A DNA stretch of 64,000 nucleotides from Onchocerca lupi (GCA_028564675.1 JAOVVO010000053.1:62001-126000); one strand, 5' to 3'. Positions 38,801-53,302 are shown, counted from the stretch's first letter. Notes: generated by a model from the letters alone, not told the origin. Program-made: numbers and translations.

Positions 38801-41800
38801 CAAGAATAGTAAGAAATCACATCTATAACAATAAAATGAAGTGATGGTATTACTAATAAAAAAAAAGTCCAGAGCAATAAAATAAGGAAAAAAGAACATC
38901 TGTTTTATCGCTTTTTTAAAATGAGAACTGCAATGGACAATTAATTAGAATAATTTCAGATGAACGATAAAATCAGAACAATCATGTTACTATATCCAAT
39001 GCTAATAATTCTTCGTTCGTTCGCAGCAAATAAAGAAGTTGAAAATAAAGAAAAGAATTTAAAAACTTTAAAAACTACACCTGGAACATTTTTTCATTTT
39101 TTTTTCGTTCATTTAAAACATCTATCTTCTCTCCCAACTTTCTCCGTTCTATGCAACCATTTTCAACCGTATCTCGATATTGTGGAATTTCCTAACAAAA
39201 GAATTTTTTACACTGCTTTACTTGGTTATCTAATTCTTTTATTATTTGGTTTTTTTCTCTTCATCCAGTTCTAAAGTTTTTGTCTAATTCATTGTAATAT
39301 TTGATTCTGCTTTACTTTTCTGCAATTCCATCTTATTATTACTTTCGTTATTACTGCTACACTACAAAAAACAAAAATTTTTAAAAACAAGTCAAATGAT
39401 AAATTTCTCAGTACGAGAAACTTTAAAGCTGAAAAACCTTCAAACAGTAATATTTGAAATTGTGAGTAGTTCATACTATTTACTTCATCATCCAATACTT
39501 CAAATCCAGATAAAGCGTTTTCAATAACATAATTCCCCATGTAATTAAAAATAATATAAAAAAGATACCGATTCGATATCGGTAATTTCATTACGTAAAA
39601 TTTGAGCAGCACTGTGCTTCATACTATCATTCATCGCTTGAAGACGTCTAGAGCATTGCCCATGCTCACCACTAAGTTCAATGTATCGCTGTCGAATTGG
39701 TGCCATTTCTTTTAATTGATCTGCAAATTTCATCTCTTAAGAAAAGTAAGGATTTGCCCTCCATAACATTCAACATAGCATCGAAAGCGTTAGGTTGATA
39801 CAAAAGCAACTGCGATTTTTGCATTGTTAACTTTTCTTCTTATATCTGAATATACACTGCAACGAATGTAACTATATTATGATATTTAATCTCATTTCTT
39901 TTTTTCCTACTACTTTATTTTTATTTCAAACTAAGAAAATAATGGCAAATAAAAAATAAATTCAATGATTCTTTCATCTGAATTCAAAACATGAGGCAAA
40001 ACAGCGAACGCAATTTGCAGTCAAAATATATTTGGCCCAGACTTATAACCAAATTAGAGTGGACGACTCAAAAAGTTTAATGGAAAAAAAGAGAACTTTG
40101 AAGATAAGAAGCCTAGCAGCCAGTACTGAATGTTGAAGCGACTATTCTCGAAATTGGAATTCCACCAATTAAAACAAATGTTACCGTAGAATTCAAAGTC
40201 ACAAGTTGACCGATTTGAAGTTCAACCAGAAAAAGAATCGCTGTTTCTTTTTCTTTTATTTTATACAGCAATAATGAACCATTTCTCGATTGATTTATGA
40301 AGTGAACAGGACTTTATATGACAATCGGTGATGATCAGTTCAATATTTGGACAAGAAAAACTTTAAAGCATTTTTCGAAAATGAATTTCTACCGAAGTAG
40401 TCGTTCTGCGGTTTGCCATTATTAGAACTTTCTTAATCCGAAAAACTATTACATCTGAGAAATATACTTGGCACATCGATGGAATGGACCGCAAGGCTTC
40501 AGTCTGTATTGCTCAGTAAAAAAAGTCAATTCTTCTTCACAATGTTTGATTACACACAACTAACAACACTTCAAAAGAACGAACTGAGTACAAAATCTTG
40601 CTCATCCGCCATATTCATCTATCTCTTCCTAATTTTAACTATGATATTATTATTTCTTACAGCATTTGGACAATTTTTCATAGAAAAAAATCTCACAAAA
40701 GCAAAATATTGAAGATACTTTTCAAAAGTTCTCGAATCCTAAAATCTTTTCTTCGAAATCTTTTCTACGGGTTTCTATGCAACACAATAAATAAATTTAT
40801 CACTCGTTAGCAAAAATATATTCACTGCCAAAATTGCTATTTTATTTATGAAGATACGTTGATTAAAATTACAATTAACTGAAATTCTTCAATTGAAAAC
40901 GTAATAATTTTTCACCAATCCAATAAAATATTTTGTCAGCATGCAAAAATATATACCTTCCAATTGATGTAAATGACAATCGATTTCACTGATACGTTCA
41001 ATGTTTTTCATTGTAGTGTCCAGAGATGTCAAAAGGGCAGTCCTATTACCACGCGATCCTGAAATTCATATCCTGAATCGTGATTAATTGTTTTATTAGG
41101 TATACTAGTAATTTCGAAAAAAGAGTATGAAAGTAAAATTATAAAAATCTTACCGTTTAACGCAATTCTGACATTAAAATGCTTACCACTCAAATCATGA
41201 ATTTAAAAAATCCGCATATTTTTACAAACCTCTGATGATAAAGCTCTCACTGTTAACAAATGAAAAAAAAAAATGCTAAAACCAACCTCCAGTCAACACA
41301 CCGCCAGGATTGAAATCAGAACCAGCCAAAGATATTGACCTTGTATTAATCTGAGCATCAAATGTTACCTGAAATCATAAATAAATAATGAATAAGATTA
41401 TCTAAATCTTCTTTGTAAAATCAATGAAATGTAGTAGATTGATGCAGTAGTGCTAAACTCATTTGCCGACAGTCAACTATCTTTAACGGCTCAGCTTATT
41501 TAATCGTAGATTTTAAAAAAACACAAAAATCTAAACGTCAGCATGATGATGTATAGTACTAATATATATTTAGCATCAGCCTTCTTGGAAATTTTATTCA
41601 TCTTATAAAATTTCCACTTTTATTTTTTCCTTGTAAGAGAGAAACGAAATTTCCGGCGTCTTTCAACTTAATTGCCAAATTAAATTCTAATTGCCGAAGG
41701 TTTAGAATCTCACTGATTTCATAAGCTAAAGCATTAAAATAAAAAAAAAATATTAAGATATTTAAGTCAACCTTCTTAGCATCATTGTCACTTGTGCATA

Positions 41801-44800
41801 TAAAGACACTGCCAAATACATGACGCATTGCTGGTTCAAGTTCTGGTGCATAATCAATTAAATCTTTTGCTATGAAAACGTTTTCTTTGCCAACCTGAAA
41901 CGTCAAAATTAAAAAATGCATTGTAGCTTATAAAATGGTATTACGTCAGCGTCAAAAAAATTCATTTGGCTTTCAACTCATACCATCAAAATTTAACTTA
42001 ACAAAAAAAGTCACGAAACGGCAGAACAGTCTGCCAAAAACACAAAAACATCAATCTTGTAGACGATGTAAACAATCCACACCAAAAGTAAAAAGTGCCC
42101 ATCATCTCATCAAGTCAGAAAACATTAATCAAACTCATACGTAAAATTAGATTTATTGACCAAGCTAAATAATCAGGATAAAATTGTCAATATAGTTTAA
42201 TAAAACACCAATAAAATTGTTTGGGGCAAAAAATTAAGTAGTGTTATGGTTGTCGATATATTTCATTCGCTGCTTTTTCATAATTACCGTCCTTTACGAA
42301 AAAATTATTGCCATTATTCCAAGCAAAATAAATCAAGATGGAAAATTTTAAACTACTATTGATATGATGGGAGCTTTTTGATGTCTTCATATAGTTTTAT
42401 TACAGTATGAATGAGAGATTTATAAGAGATGAAGAAACGTCTGTACTTACTAAAAAATATTTGAGTTCTGGTTTTTAATATGGAATCTTTTAAGCAGAAA
42501 AGCTTTTAGCAACTCATTCTAATTTTTCTCACTTCTCGAAAGAAAATAAAAAAAAAGACTATGCTTTTCCGATGCACCAAAAAGTAGGAGTTTTCGAAAG
42601 CATCCGAGAACGTCTAAGAAAAACTGCACAAATAGAGAAACTGAAACGACTCAAATTTATCTAAAACTTTCAGAGAACTACCAAAAAAAAAAAAAAAAAA
42701 AAAAAAGAAAAAAAAAACTTTTAACTATAGAACTGCACAACAAACATCACAGCTATTTCTTATATCAAACTCGAATTGATGATTTTCATTAACAAGTCTA
42801 AAATTTTCAAGTTTCGAAGAATTTTTCCTCCAAAATTTATAAAACTAACCAAATTCTGTGCTCGCTGCAATTTACGATTGTCCAGTACTCGACCTTCGAT
42901 TTTATCCAAGGGCAAAATAGTTACTCGATGTCGCAAATTACCGTTTTTCAATAAATCTCTGCCAATTTGTGCATTTCGTACAACGATGTTATATAACTGA
43001 AGGAAAAATCAATCATGATTCATAACTTTCCATACTAATGGCATTTCAATTGAAATTCGAGTGTTATCAAATTAATTAAACGAATTTTTTGCATAATAAA
43101 TTTTAATATTTGCGATTTGTTTCAAGATTCTTAAAGGATATAAAAAATTTTATAACCTATAACAACAATAAAATATTTTTCCTGAGGAGAGAAACCATTC
43201 ATCAGTTTCCAGGTCCCACTTCAAAGTAAAGAGAAGAGCGGTAATATCAAAAACATTAACGACTATATATGTATATTTAATATGTTGTAACTGACAAAAT
43301 ATATAAATTTTTTTTCCTTCCTTTGGTAATTTTTAAAATCTCATTCTTGCATTTACTAACTGCTCTTTGCGTTTCCTTTTCATTTGACCCTGTTGGCTCT
43401 AATTCTATTAACTATCCGAAAATTTCAGAAATTTTCAAACAGAAATGTTTAGGGATTTTGCAAATACTGAAAATATAAAAGATATTTTTTGAATATTTCA
43501 AATTTTAAACATTAGAATCTGCAAATGTAAGAATAGGGTTTTCCTTGCATTTCAATATTATATCTTTATTTCGTTTTAATCCTATTTTATTCATCTTTAT
43601 TTACCACATTTACTTTCCTTTTCCAACTTCATTTAACTTCTACTAACTTCTTATTTACTGAATGAAATAACTAATCCTCTCCACAATTGAGATCACGAAA
43701 AAAGGAGCGAAATGCATCAACGATTACCAGAAATGCTATTTTAATAATAAAGATTATTATCTATCACTTATTTCTACTGGAAATTAGCAATAGGAAATGG
43801 TGCATAAAAAATATGTGAAGAAGAATAATTTAAACAAAAGTAAATATAGAAATCAAACGATGTGGTATTTTAAATTCATTCACAGTTTCAATATGACGAT
43901 TGATTTGTATTATAAGAAAATTGCTCATGACTATTCTCAAAGAAAAAAGACTCAGACGAAAATATAAATTAAAAGCATATTTAAAGAGAGTAAAAATTTA
44001 AAAAAAAAAAGAATAAAAATAGACATAGCTAGAACTTTCTTTTTAGCTATAATACAATTTTACTGCAAAGAAGAGAATGGCATCGAAACATTAAATTTTT
44101 CAATTACAACATCAACTTCGAAAAGCTAACTTAAATTAATCTGCTCAGTAATTCAGCTATAAATAAAAAAAAATTAATAAAATGAACAAATATATCCCTT
44201 ACGAATGGCAGTCCAGTTGAATTCTTCAGAAAAATTTCTGAGCATGAATTGATCGGAACTAAGTTATGATGTTTGTTAAAAATTTGAATTTCTGTTAATT
44301 ATCAAAAACAATAAAAAAGATTACATTAACGATTGTGGGACTTTTTCCAGAAACACTGAAGATGTTTCATTAAGAAAAATATTCTCACAAATATGCCACT
44401 TGTCTTTACTTTTTTAGGATAAAAAATAATTTATGGCTGTGATATCAAAATACTGCAGTGAAATTGCTTACTATAATTCATCATAATCAGCCAACAGACT
44501 AAATCATCCGTGGCCTAGAAGGACTAACTCATTAAACTTTATTAATAACTAAATACTTTTAAACCCTTCTTTTAATTAAATCCAGCACTTATAAAAAATT
44601 GGTGGAAAACTGCGGCAAGAGTTCGGAAAAAAATTATTTCTATAACTAAAATCTGTATTTCACGTTGCATCTGGATAAACACTATTAAAAATATGAATGA
44701 AAAACATCTATATTTTTAAAAGTATGACACTTAGCATCTCAATTCAACATTTCGAAATTAATTTAATTATTTTTCTAGTATTATTTGTCCTTTGTTCTTT

Positions 44801-47800
44801 TCACCAAGTTTTCATCTTCTGAATTTCTTGAAATTTCTGGAAAACAAATACGTAAATTGAAGAGAACAATCTGATTTAATTTGAACTGTGAACAGGAAGT
44901 TACAATGGATAGTTTAGAGAGACATATATCTACAAATAATATTCTCTAGATCAAATTTATATACACTTTTCTAGCTCCCCTTATAAAGATTTGAAAAAAC
45001 TTATTCTTCTTCCTTAAAGTAGTTAAGAATTCTATTTGTGTATCTCCAAAGAAAAATTTACTAAAAAAAGCAACTGATGCACGGGTTGAAGGATGTCATA
45101 TAACTTATGAAATCCATTATTTTTCTCTAATTAAAAAAAAAAAAAAAACGGAAAATTCTATTTTTCTTGTCATTATTCATCCACATTAGAGTAAAAAATT
45201 TTCATTCATATATCAGAAAAAAAAAAAAAAATTTCTCTACAACAGCATGTTTTAATAACCGAGGACTGCTAGCATTATTCTGACGAATGAAAAAAACGAT
45301 TCGTCAAAAAAGAACTAAAAAAAGTTTAATTTCAGTAAGAGCAATACCATTATTCTGAATCTTATATTATAAAATCCAAAACTTACCGCACCGCCAGCAG
45401 CAACTTCCAGAGCGGTTGCAAACCGAAAATCACGAATTCGGAATAATTTAGCAACAATTCCATTAACTAAACGGCGGTCAAAATTCGGATACGGATCCGA
45501 ATAGTCGAATTTCAAATATGGATTCCTAAACAATAAAATTGAAAATAAACGATGGAAAAAGAATATAAAGAATCCTAGAAATAATAGTGATGGTAAGGAA
45601 GCTTTCAGTCAATGCAAAATTTCCAATGTCTGACTTCTAATTTTCGATTGTATAAAAAGTGAAGCATTTATTGGCGGCATCTACCGAAACTTATCAAAAT
45701 AAAGAGGCTTTCTTCAACATTATTTTAAATGTTTGCCACAAAAGCTAAATGATTTTAAATAAAGGGCAAATATTTATAAAACATGGATACCGAGCTTCAA
45801 AATCCATTACAACATCCGTTAAAGCACTGCGTTCTGCAGCAAGAGTTCGACGTTCATTGGCAATTTGAAGTCCAGCTTCTTCATTGAAATTTAGTCCATT
45901 TAATTTAGTCTAAAAATGACAAAACAGAAGAATTAAAAAAAGGATGACAGGGTATGCCATTCTTAATGCAGATTTCGGATACAGTTTAATTGCGCATTTG
46001 TGGAAAAAGGCAATATATTCCTTAAAGAATCGTAAACATCAAAACAATAACTAATGATGAGGAAGCCGTTGGCACTTCATTAACAGCTAAGATTGATTAA
46101 TTTCAAGATTTGAAACTGAAATTTTCTGAATTTTTTAATTTTGAGAAACCAAGTTATCATCATAAGGCATGTTACGGCAACATTTCTTCGCTCTCAAAAA
46201 TTAATTAAATTTTTGGCAATAACCTCTATGGATCGCACTTGCTGCTCTAAATTTAGTCGCTCACGTTCTTCTGAATCAGCTTGACTAGTAATAGCATCCA
46301 ATTCGTTTTTCTTTTTCGCCAATAACGGTTCTAATTGTTTCAATCTAGAAATCTGCACGAATGAATAATATCTATTAGAACTAAATTTCATCTAAAAAAA
46401 GAAAAAAGTACTTACGAAGACAATACCAATGATAATCTTTTTAATCTTATTAAAAACATGAAAAAGAGTTCGTAATTTTAGTCATAGCAAAGACAAACCT
46501 CATCTGAGCTGTTTTTATTTTCGTCTCCAAGGTACTCAGTGCGCTCCGTTGTGCTAAAAACGAATCATAAACTTAGAATTTATAGCTGATATTTAGTCAG
46601 CATCATCCAAAATGAAGCGTCACTGCTCAATTTTTTGCTGCCTATTCTCATAACAATTAAAGTGATATTACATTTAAACATGAATAATAATATTTGCATT
46701 TTTTTTAACCCTTTTTAAAATAATTGTTATATTATAAACCAAACTCACGAGCTCTATGTAAATCTCGTACACAATTTTCATAAATTATCAAGAATTTTTA
46801 TAGCATAAAAATAAAATATAAGATCAAACAGTAATATAACAGCCCTCAACTGTACAAATATTATTATTAAGTCAAAATACAAGTGCTTAGTAAAAAAGTT
46901 GCAGCAGACCTGTTAACTGGGCATCTAAAGTAACTGCCTGACCATCCTCATCAGTGATCATGCCTTTCGCCAATGCTTCCATTTTATTCCGTGCACGTTT
47001 TACTGCATCTTCTGCTTCTTTGCCACGCTTTTCCTCATCACCAATTTCAGTTTCAAGCTTCTTCAAATCCCGGCATTTTTTTTCTAGCTCATTTTTGTCC
47101 TGCAAAACAACCTTCATTTGATATGACTAACTTATCCAATGATAAAAAATTTATTCATGGAATTGCTTCATGTATTAAAAAATATAGTGAGTGTAGAAAT
47201 ATCGTAAACCAGTTCTAATGAAATCATTACTCATTACTTTCAAACAAATTTCCTGAAACCAAAAGATATTCTTTGATCTGTTTTAGCGCAAATTCTAACC
47301 GACTGAATACTTTTCGTTTTGCGACTAATAGTGGTTTTCGTTTCTTTTCCTTTATCACGCATAGCATCACGATCAGCTTCAGCTGTCGTTAATGCTGCCA
47401 TCGTATCTTTAATACGATCTTCAATTTCTTTCTTTTCTCGTCCAGTTTTCTAGACAGAAATAATTCTTAATTTTCTGAATTTCAAAGAATGTGTTATAAG
47501 ATAAAATTATGGCGGCTTACTCAAACAGTTCAAAAAGTTTCGCTCATCTCAAATATTTGAAAATCATCTCAAACAAAAATGAATATTTATAATTCAACAG
47601 AAAGTTCCTAAATTTGCTCCCTCACCATGAACTCTGAGCTCTCTAAATTTTAAAACTTTCTATACCAGAATCTAAAGCAAAAAAAAAAAAAACCCACAAT
47701 ATTCTTGTTATCTTCGAGTTCCTTAAGCCGTAGCTCCTTTCGACCCAACTCTTCCTTTGTGTCATAAATGATCTTGTCAACTTCGCGAATTTGATTTTTC

Positions 47801-50148
47801 ACGCTAGCTATATCATCTTGTAAAGTATGACTATGAGTCTAAAAATATTGATATATCTAAGTGACAAATAACAAAAAAGTTATTAAATTCCCTTTTAAAA
47901 AGTATGTAATGTTCAAAAAATCGAAAATCCTCCAAACATATCATGTTAATCCATTTTTCTTATCCTCTATTAGATTTTAATTTTTTTCCACTAATTCAGG
48001 ATTCTTTCCTGCTAATTGTGCAACTATTACTCACCAGTGAACTCATGTAATCAAATGCAATGAGCTTTCGTTGAAGTGCTTCCAACTCTCGGCCAATCTT
48101 CTGATATTCAAGGAAATTACTACGGTCACGTTTCAATTTCTCTACCTGTGGAAGGATGTCTTCTTCCATCAGCTGGAAAACCAAATTTTCTTTGAAAATA
48201 TTCCGTAAAATCTAATCTATCAAAAATCTTGAGCTGGAAAAAAAAATCTTGCTTCTTAATAAAATTTGTTGGCATAGAATGTAAACCAACAAATTTTATT
48301 TGTTTGCAATGAACTGAACTTTTCAAGTACTTAATTAAAATCGCCGACGGTTTTTATAAAAAGTAAAAAGAGAACAGCAATTCGGTACTCATAAACAATA
48401 CCTGCTTGATTTCAGCCATTTTGCCTTCTTTTTTTTCTATTGTACGAACAGCACTCTGCTTTTTTGCCTCATACATTCGCGTTCCTGCCGCTTCTTCGAT
48501 CATTCCCACAATCTAAAATAGTCTGTATACTGAATATAAGCAGTGATTTGCTATCTGGTTACGATCAATAAAAATGATATAGTCAATAAAAATAATTTTA
48601 TGCTTATAACAGAAGGAGGATCTGGAAAATTTTACATTTTCAATCTCAGAAAATAAAAATTCAGATTTCTATTTTCCTTACGAAAATCAACTTAATCAGA
48701 ATTGTAAAGAAAGCAATCGATAAAACAATATAATAGATCATAAGCACTTTTTAATGATTTCTTAAATTATTAAAATAAAATCAACAAGCAGTTGGAACCT
48801 CCATTGGTTTCATATTAAGGACTTTCGTGATACGTCCTTGCATGATTAAGAAATGTGGATTGTTCACATTCAAGCCAACTGTCCGAAACATATCCGCAAC
48901 CCTACTATTCGTTGCTGCAGCTCCATTGATGGTATATGTATTTCGACCATTTATTACTATCTGCAGTAGAAATGCCTTTAATTAAAAGGAAAAATTGACG
49001 GCAACTTATGATCAATAAATCCAAAATACCTAAATATCAATAATTTATGTTCAGATTCCAAGACAGACTTGGAAGCAAAGAATATGATAGTTTGAGTAAC
49101 TGAACGACCATGAAATAAGTAGATTTTGCAAGCAAATCACATACATCCAATTATTTTTATCTTTAAATTTTATGTTTCTTCCAAAAGTAAGGTCTCAAAA
49201 ATAAAAATGCCTCTAATCTTTAGTTTTCCTTAATATTTCACGCGCGGAGATGAAAATCGACTCTTTGGTTCACTAAATATTTAAAAAGGACGCCTTTAAT
49301 ATTATTTTTTGCTCCCGATGTTATAAGATTAATAATCCCAAGAAGTTTAAGTATTGAAAAAAATTTTGAATGTCTGACAAAATAACCATCCTGCAAAATT
49401 AATTGCACTATTGAGGAATCGACATTAATCTATGCTGTGACTGAGAATCTAAAATTTATATTCCATTACAAAGTGAATTTTAAAATGATGTCTCTTTGAA
49501 CATTTTCTGAAACGAACCTGCCGTCGAACAACAATTTCATCATATTTGTCAAAGCCAACAGGACGATTAGAGATGTCCGTGTTATCGAATGTAATCGTCA
49601 CTGTCGCTTTGCTGATGCCAGCCTGACCTTGCTTATAAACAAGATCCGATAACTGAGCAGCACGGACCTGCAACAACATATCCATTCAAATTGCATAAGT
49701 AGTTTAAACACTAAAAATAAGTCTTATCAATCTCTTGTTCATTAATCATACAAATTGACAGGTTTCTATCTATTTTTCTAACTTTTTCATCAAAATTTTC
49801 AATTCCAACTTGAAGTTAAATTCATTTTCATCAACAAACAGAAAATAACCACTAATATCTATAGATAGTCTGATTTTTTCGTAGCTCGTTTCCAAATTAT
49901 CTCTTTATGCCAATTGCACGCCTAATCTAGAGGGAAAAAATTGTAAATCATAACATGTGATTTTATGGAGATTCAATTACCTGACTTAAATTGGAAATAC
50001 CAAGGACGAAACAAATAGCGTCCAGAATATTTGATTTGCCTGAACCATTCAAACCTGTGATTGCATTAAACTGTGCATCGAAACCATCAATGATTTGTCG
50101 CTGAGCATATGATTTGAAACCATCTATTTCGATTCGTTTTATGCGCAT
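35809..50148 (-). CDS. SMC2: SMC2 condensin ATPase (26 exons, complete)
   Basis: Exons 5' to 3': 49981-50148, 49518-49667, 48799-48960, 48402-48512, 48035-48172, 47698-47838, 47300-47449, 46910-47099, 46499-46553, 46224-46344, 45791-45909, 45387-45525, 42850-42996, 41772-41894, 41287-41368, 40957-41058, 39569-39735, 39081-39191, 38616-38722, 38375-38501, 37825-38019, 37521-37721, 37192-37317, 36812-36959, 36250-36404, 35809-36003. All phases agree: 1210 codons including TGA, 1209 residues, against about 1200 for vertebrate SMC2. Walker A is GLNGSGKSN (about 33-41). Coiled coils flank a hinge at roughly 500-670. The ABC signature LSGGQ is 1091-1095 and Walker B is IYILDEVDAALD (D1119, E1120). 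The protein pairs with SMC4 in condensin to compact mitotic chromosomes; the C. elegans homologue MIX-1 also serves X-chromosome dosage compensation. ATG follows a TTGCAG acceptor two bases upstream, consistent with trans-splicing. The largest intron is 42997-45386. Weakest exons: 18 and 9. Confidence 0.95.
42997..45386 (-). other. Large SMC2 intron 12, no nested gene seen
   Basis: 2.4 kb, the longest SMC2 intron; most others are under 600 bp. It is AT-rich with A-runs near 45130 and 45220. I found no ORF, RNA gene or repeat of the window's known families in it. Confidence 0.6.
48258..48300. repeat. Perfect 15-bp inverted repeat in SMC2 intron 4
   Basis: AATAAAATTTGTTGG (48258-48272) and its exact inverted copy (48286-48300) flank a 13-nt loop. 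They lie inside the 229-nt intron between SMC2 exons 4 and 5 and would form a hairpin in the pre-mRNA. Confidence 0.8.
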
Positions 50149-52429
50149 TCCTGCAATTATTATTACCTCTTATTACACCAAAATTAGTGCATCCTATCCA
50201 TTTTTGCTCTGTTTCCTCTCCTTTCCTTTCACATAGTTTCATATACGCTTCTTCGATTATTCTTTTATCCTCCCTTTCTCTATAACTCTCATTGCTTAAT
50301 CTCAACCATATTCGTTCCCAATTGTTTTTAGTAAGTTATACGTCTTAAATTCGGCAAGATCGACTCATGCAACGATAACATTCAATAAAAACACGTCAAA
50401 TGCAATGGTAACACGCAGCAACAACACGTCAAAATGCCGAAAAACACCCCATTCCTAATCATATTCGCGCCCTTTAGTCATATGCAAACGTTAAATCCGT
50501 GCTTGCAAAGGCACTTGATTGTTATCCATTAATCCGGTTTTTAACAAGAAGGGTGTGGAATAATTGACCCTCTTGTGGAGTGATTTTCATTCATCTCTTT
50601 TCTCGAGAAATCTCAGAATAAATATGGAAGTTGATGGTTCTATCTTCAGCAAGAAAGGATTCAAAAGTGCAATGAGCATCATCATACATCATAATGCTAT
50701 TTTTCTCATTCGTAGCTAAAGCAGTACATACTTTGAATGAAAACGAAGCATAAATCTTTTCGGCATTAACTGCTAACAATAATTGAAAAAATATGGCGAC
50801 ATCTCTTCAAAATGTGGCGATATCTCTTAAAAATCTGACGACATCGCAACGTGGCAATATCTTAACATATTGATATCTTTTAAAAATCTGGCAACATTGC
50901 GACGTGACGACATCTCTTAGAAGTGTGGTAACAATGCAACGAGGCGATATCTCTTGAAAAATTGGCGACATTTCTCAAAAATGTGCAATGTCGCAACATG
51001 GCGACATCTCTTGAAAATATAGCGACTATGTTTATCAAGAATGCACTCATGGCAAAAAAAAGTGAATTACCATGCACTCATAATATGCTGCCACATGCAT
51101 GAGAACGCATCACTTGCCATGCATTCAATGCGTTCATAATATATATCAATTAACTTTTCATCGAGCCATTTGTTAGCATATTTCTGAACGATTATTTCGC
51201 ACTTTCTTGACCTCTCTTCATCTCGAAAATTCTTTTAGCATGAAATTCTGAATATATCATTATCTGAAATTTATTTTTGTTCTGGATTAATTTTTGCTTT
51301 AATTTTTCACATTTCAAGAACTATTCATTATTAATTTTCTATTTATTTGAGTTTTTAATCCTCACAAACTTCGCATTTGATAAATGAATTTTCCTGTCTT
51401 AATTCTTTCCTTGCAAAAGATTATTTGTCAGAATGTTTATGAGAATGCATAACTGCGAATCAGTTCGAAATGATTACTCAATGTATACAACTGCACAGCT
51501 AAGAAAATGGTTCAGTCATATATGTTTGCCTAATTGGTAATATGTGTAATCGATGAAAGACTTTCACTATCATTCGATAATTAATTTATCAACTAGTATA
51601 TGAAAAATTGGTAGTAAAATATGACAAATACTACAACCAATAGTAAATAAATGAATTGATAATTGGTGTAAGAGAGCAGATATTTTATTATGAATGTAAT
51701 CCGTACGCATATGTCGGAAATTGTGCATATAATGTAGATTTAGATTACTGTGAAGTTTTTCAGATTGCTAAAAAAAATCACAAGTCAAAGGAAATATCAA
51801 AGCAGATACTTCGGAGAAACTATCGTTATGTGTAAATTAATATGCTTATGCACTGTTCATCAAAACATTTATCGGTTTTTAAGTCTTTTTATTCCTGTGA
51901 AACAAATCACAGCATATGCGAACAATGTGTTTTAATAGGTTTACAACTGATAATACTTTCTGAAATAGATGGTCTTTCCTCACGCTTCCTACCCGTACAA
52001 AAAACATTGAAATTTAGGGGGAACTTCTTGAAGAATTATTTTATAAAATGCAATAAAACGGCTATAGAACTAAAAAAATTGCATCAGAGACACAATAAAT
52101 TACTGACAGGCTATCAATAGATGTTATACGAATGCAAAAATAATATCACGCTAAATCGATAACGAACATTTCTATAGCATTTCAAAACTTAATGTAAACC
52201 ATCTTCCTGTAAAAAATCTACATTTTTCATTTGCTTTTTTTATGCTGCGATAGGTGAAATGAATTATTCGTTCAGAATAAGCATCCTCAAACTGTTTCGT
52301 GAACAAACGAATTAAGAATGCATGTCAGTACGTACAAATGGGTTGCGAGATATAACGCAAAAATGTAAGTGGAACTTCTTGAAGAATTGTGGCGATATAC
52401 AAAAACTCTTACTTCCTGGATAATCGCCG
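50149..52429. other. SMC2 upstream region and edge of the repeat zone
   Basis: It probably holds the SMC2 promoter near 50.2-50.6 kb, a minisatellite (50790-51035) and short duplicated motifs around CATGCAYTCATAATATGC (51070-51145). The plus-strand open frame 51842-52120 has no domain I recognise and could be decayed Helitron-flank DNA. Confidence 0.5.
50790..51035. repeat. Degenerate minisatellite upstream of SMC2
   Basis: About eight diverged copies of a roughly 30-bp unit built around TGGCGACATCTCTTGAAAAT, alternating with GCAACGTGG segments. It begins about 640 bp upstream of the SMC2 start codon. A minus-strand frame across it (50880-51077) is a by-product of the repeat. Confidence 0.75.
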
Positions 52430-53260
52430 ATGGATAAGCGTGACATCACAGCACGTGTTTTCAGACAGAAGCTGAAATCGCTGATGGATTTCATGGCAAA
52501 ACATGAAGTATTTGGTCTATGCGCTGCTGGATGTACTCAGTGGAATGTCAAAAGAGAGGATTGCCACATGCACATATATTAATCTGGCTCTACGACAAAA
52601 TTATTTCAAACGAAATCGATGTAACATGCGCTGAAATACCACATATGAAGATGCCACATCAATAAGGATTTGTATGATGACAACATTAATATGATACATG
52701 GACCCTGCGGTATACTGAATCCAAACTCATCATGGAGATAGACGGAAAATTCTCTAAGCGATATCCTCGAGCATTAGTATTCAACACAGTTACAGGAAAC
52801 GATGGATATCCTTTCTACAGAAGATGGCGTTAAATTAGCAATCATACAAATGCGAAATGGTGACATCGAAATAAATAACCGATGGATTGTTCCATATTCG
52901 CCTTTGCTATTAAAAACATACAAGGCGCATATAAACCTGGGATACTGTAACCCCGTTAAATCGATCAAATACATTTGCAAGTATGTGAATAAAGGCAGCG
53001 AGCGAATGGTAGTTTTTAGCGTAAAGCCAGAAATAGGAATGCGGTATCAGGCTGGAAGATACATAAGCAGCAGTGAAGCTGAATGGCGAATTCTTTCATT
53101 TTCATACATGAACGAAGTCCAGTTTGTTGTCCACTTGACAAGTAAATCTAGAAAATGGACAATGCATTTATTTCACAGCTGTAAATGTGCAACAAATAGC
53201 CGTCAATCCATCGCTTACAATATTAACTGCTTTTTTCACATTATGTCAAAATGACGCGTT
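52430..53260 (+). pseudogene. Decayed Helitron Rep/helicase segment
   Basis: Three reading frames together give the order of a Helitron Rep region. First DKRDITARVFRQKLKSLMDF (from ATG 52430). After a frameshift comes SVECQKRGLPHAHILIWL (about 52537-52590), with the HUH-type HAH pair. Then NMIHGPCGILNPNSS, DGKFSKRYPRALVFN and TVTGNDGYPFYRR. After another shift comes NRWIVPYSPLLLKTYKAHIN, then SIKYICKYVNKGSER (about 52880-53000). Autonomous Helitrons encode a rolling-circle Rep fused to a Pif1-type helicase. Here frameshifts and a TAA interrupt the Rep part and I see no helicase domain afterwards. It ends near a terminal-type motif at 53303-53345. Confidence 0.85.
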
Positions 53261-53302
53261 TGAGTAAGAACTTTAGGAGATTTAAGATTTTGAACGAAAA
53301 TT

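Noticed and set aside
39289..39362. Possible extra SMC2 exon (CSSNNESNNKMELQKSKAE)
   Set aside because: It runs into a stop without a donor; joining exon 17 directly to 39081-39191 keeps phase and matches SMC2 coiled-coil length.
50880..51077. Minus-strand 65-codon ORF
   Set aside because: Product of the minisatellite unit read in frame.
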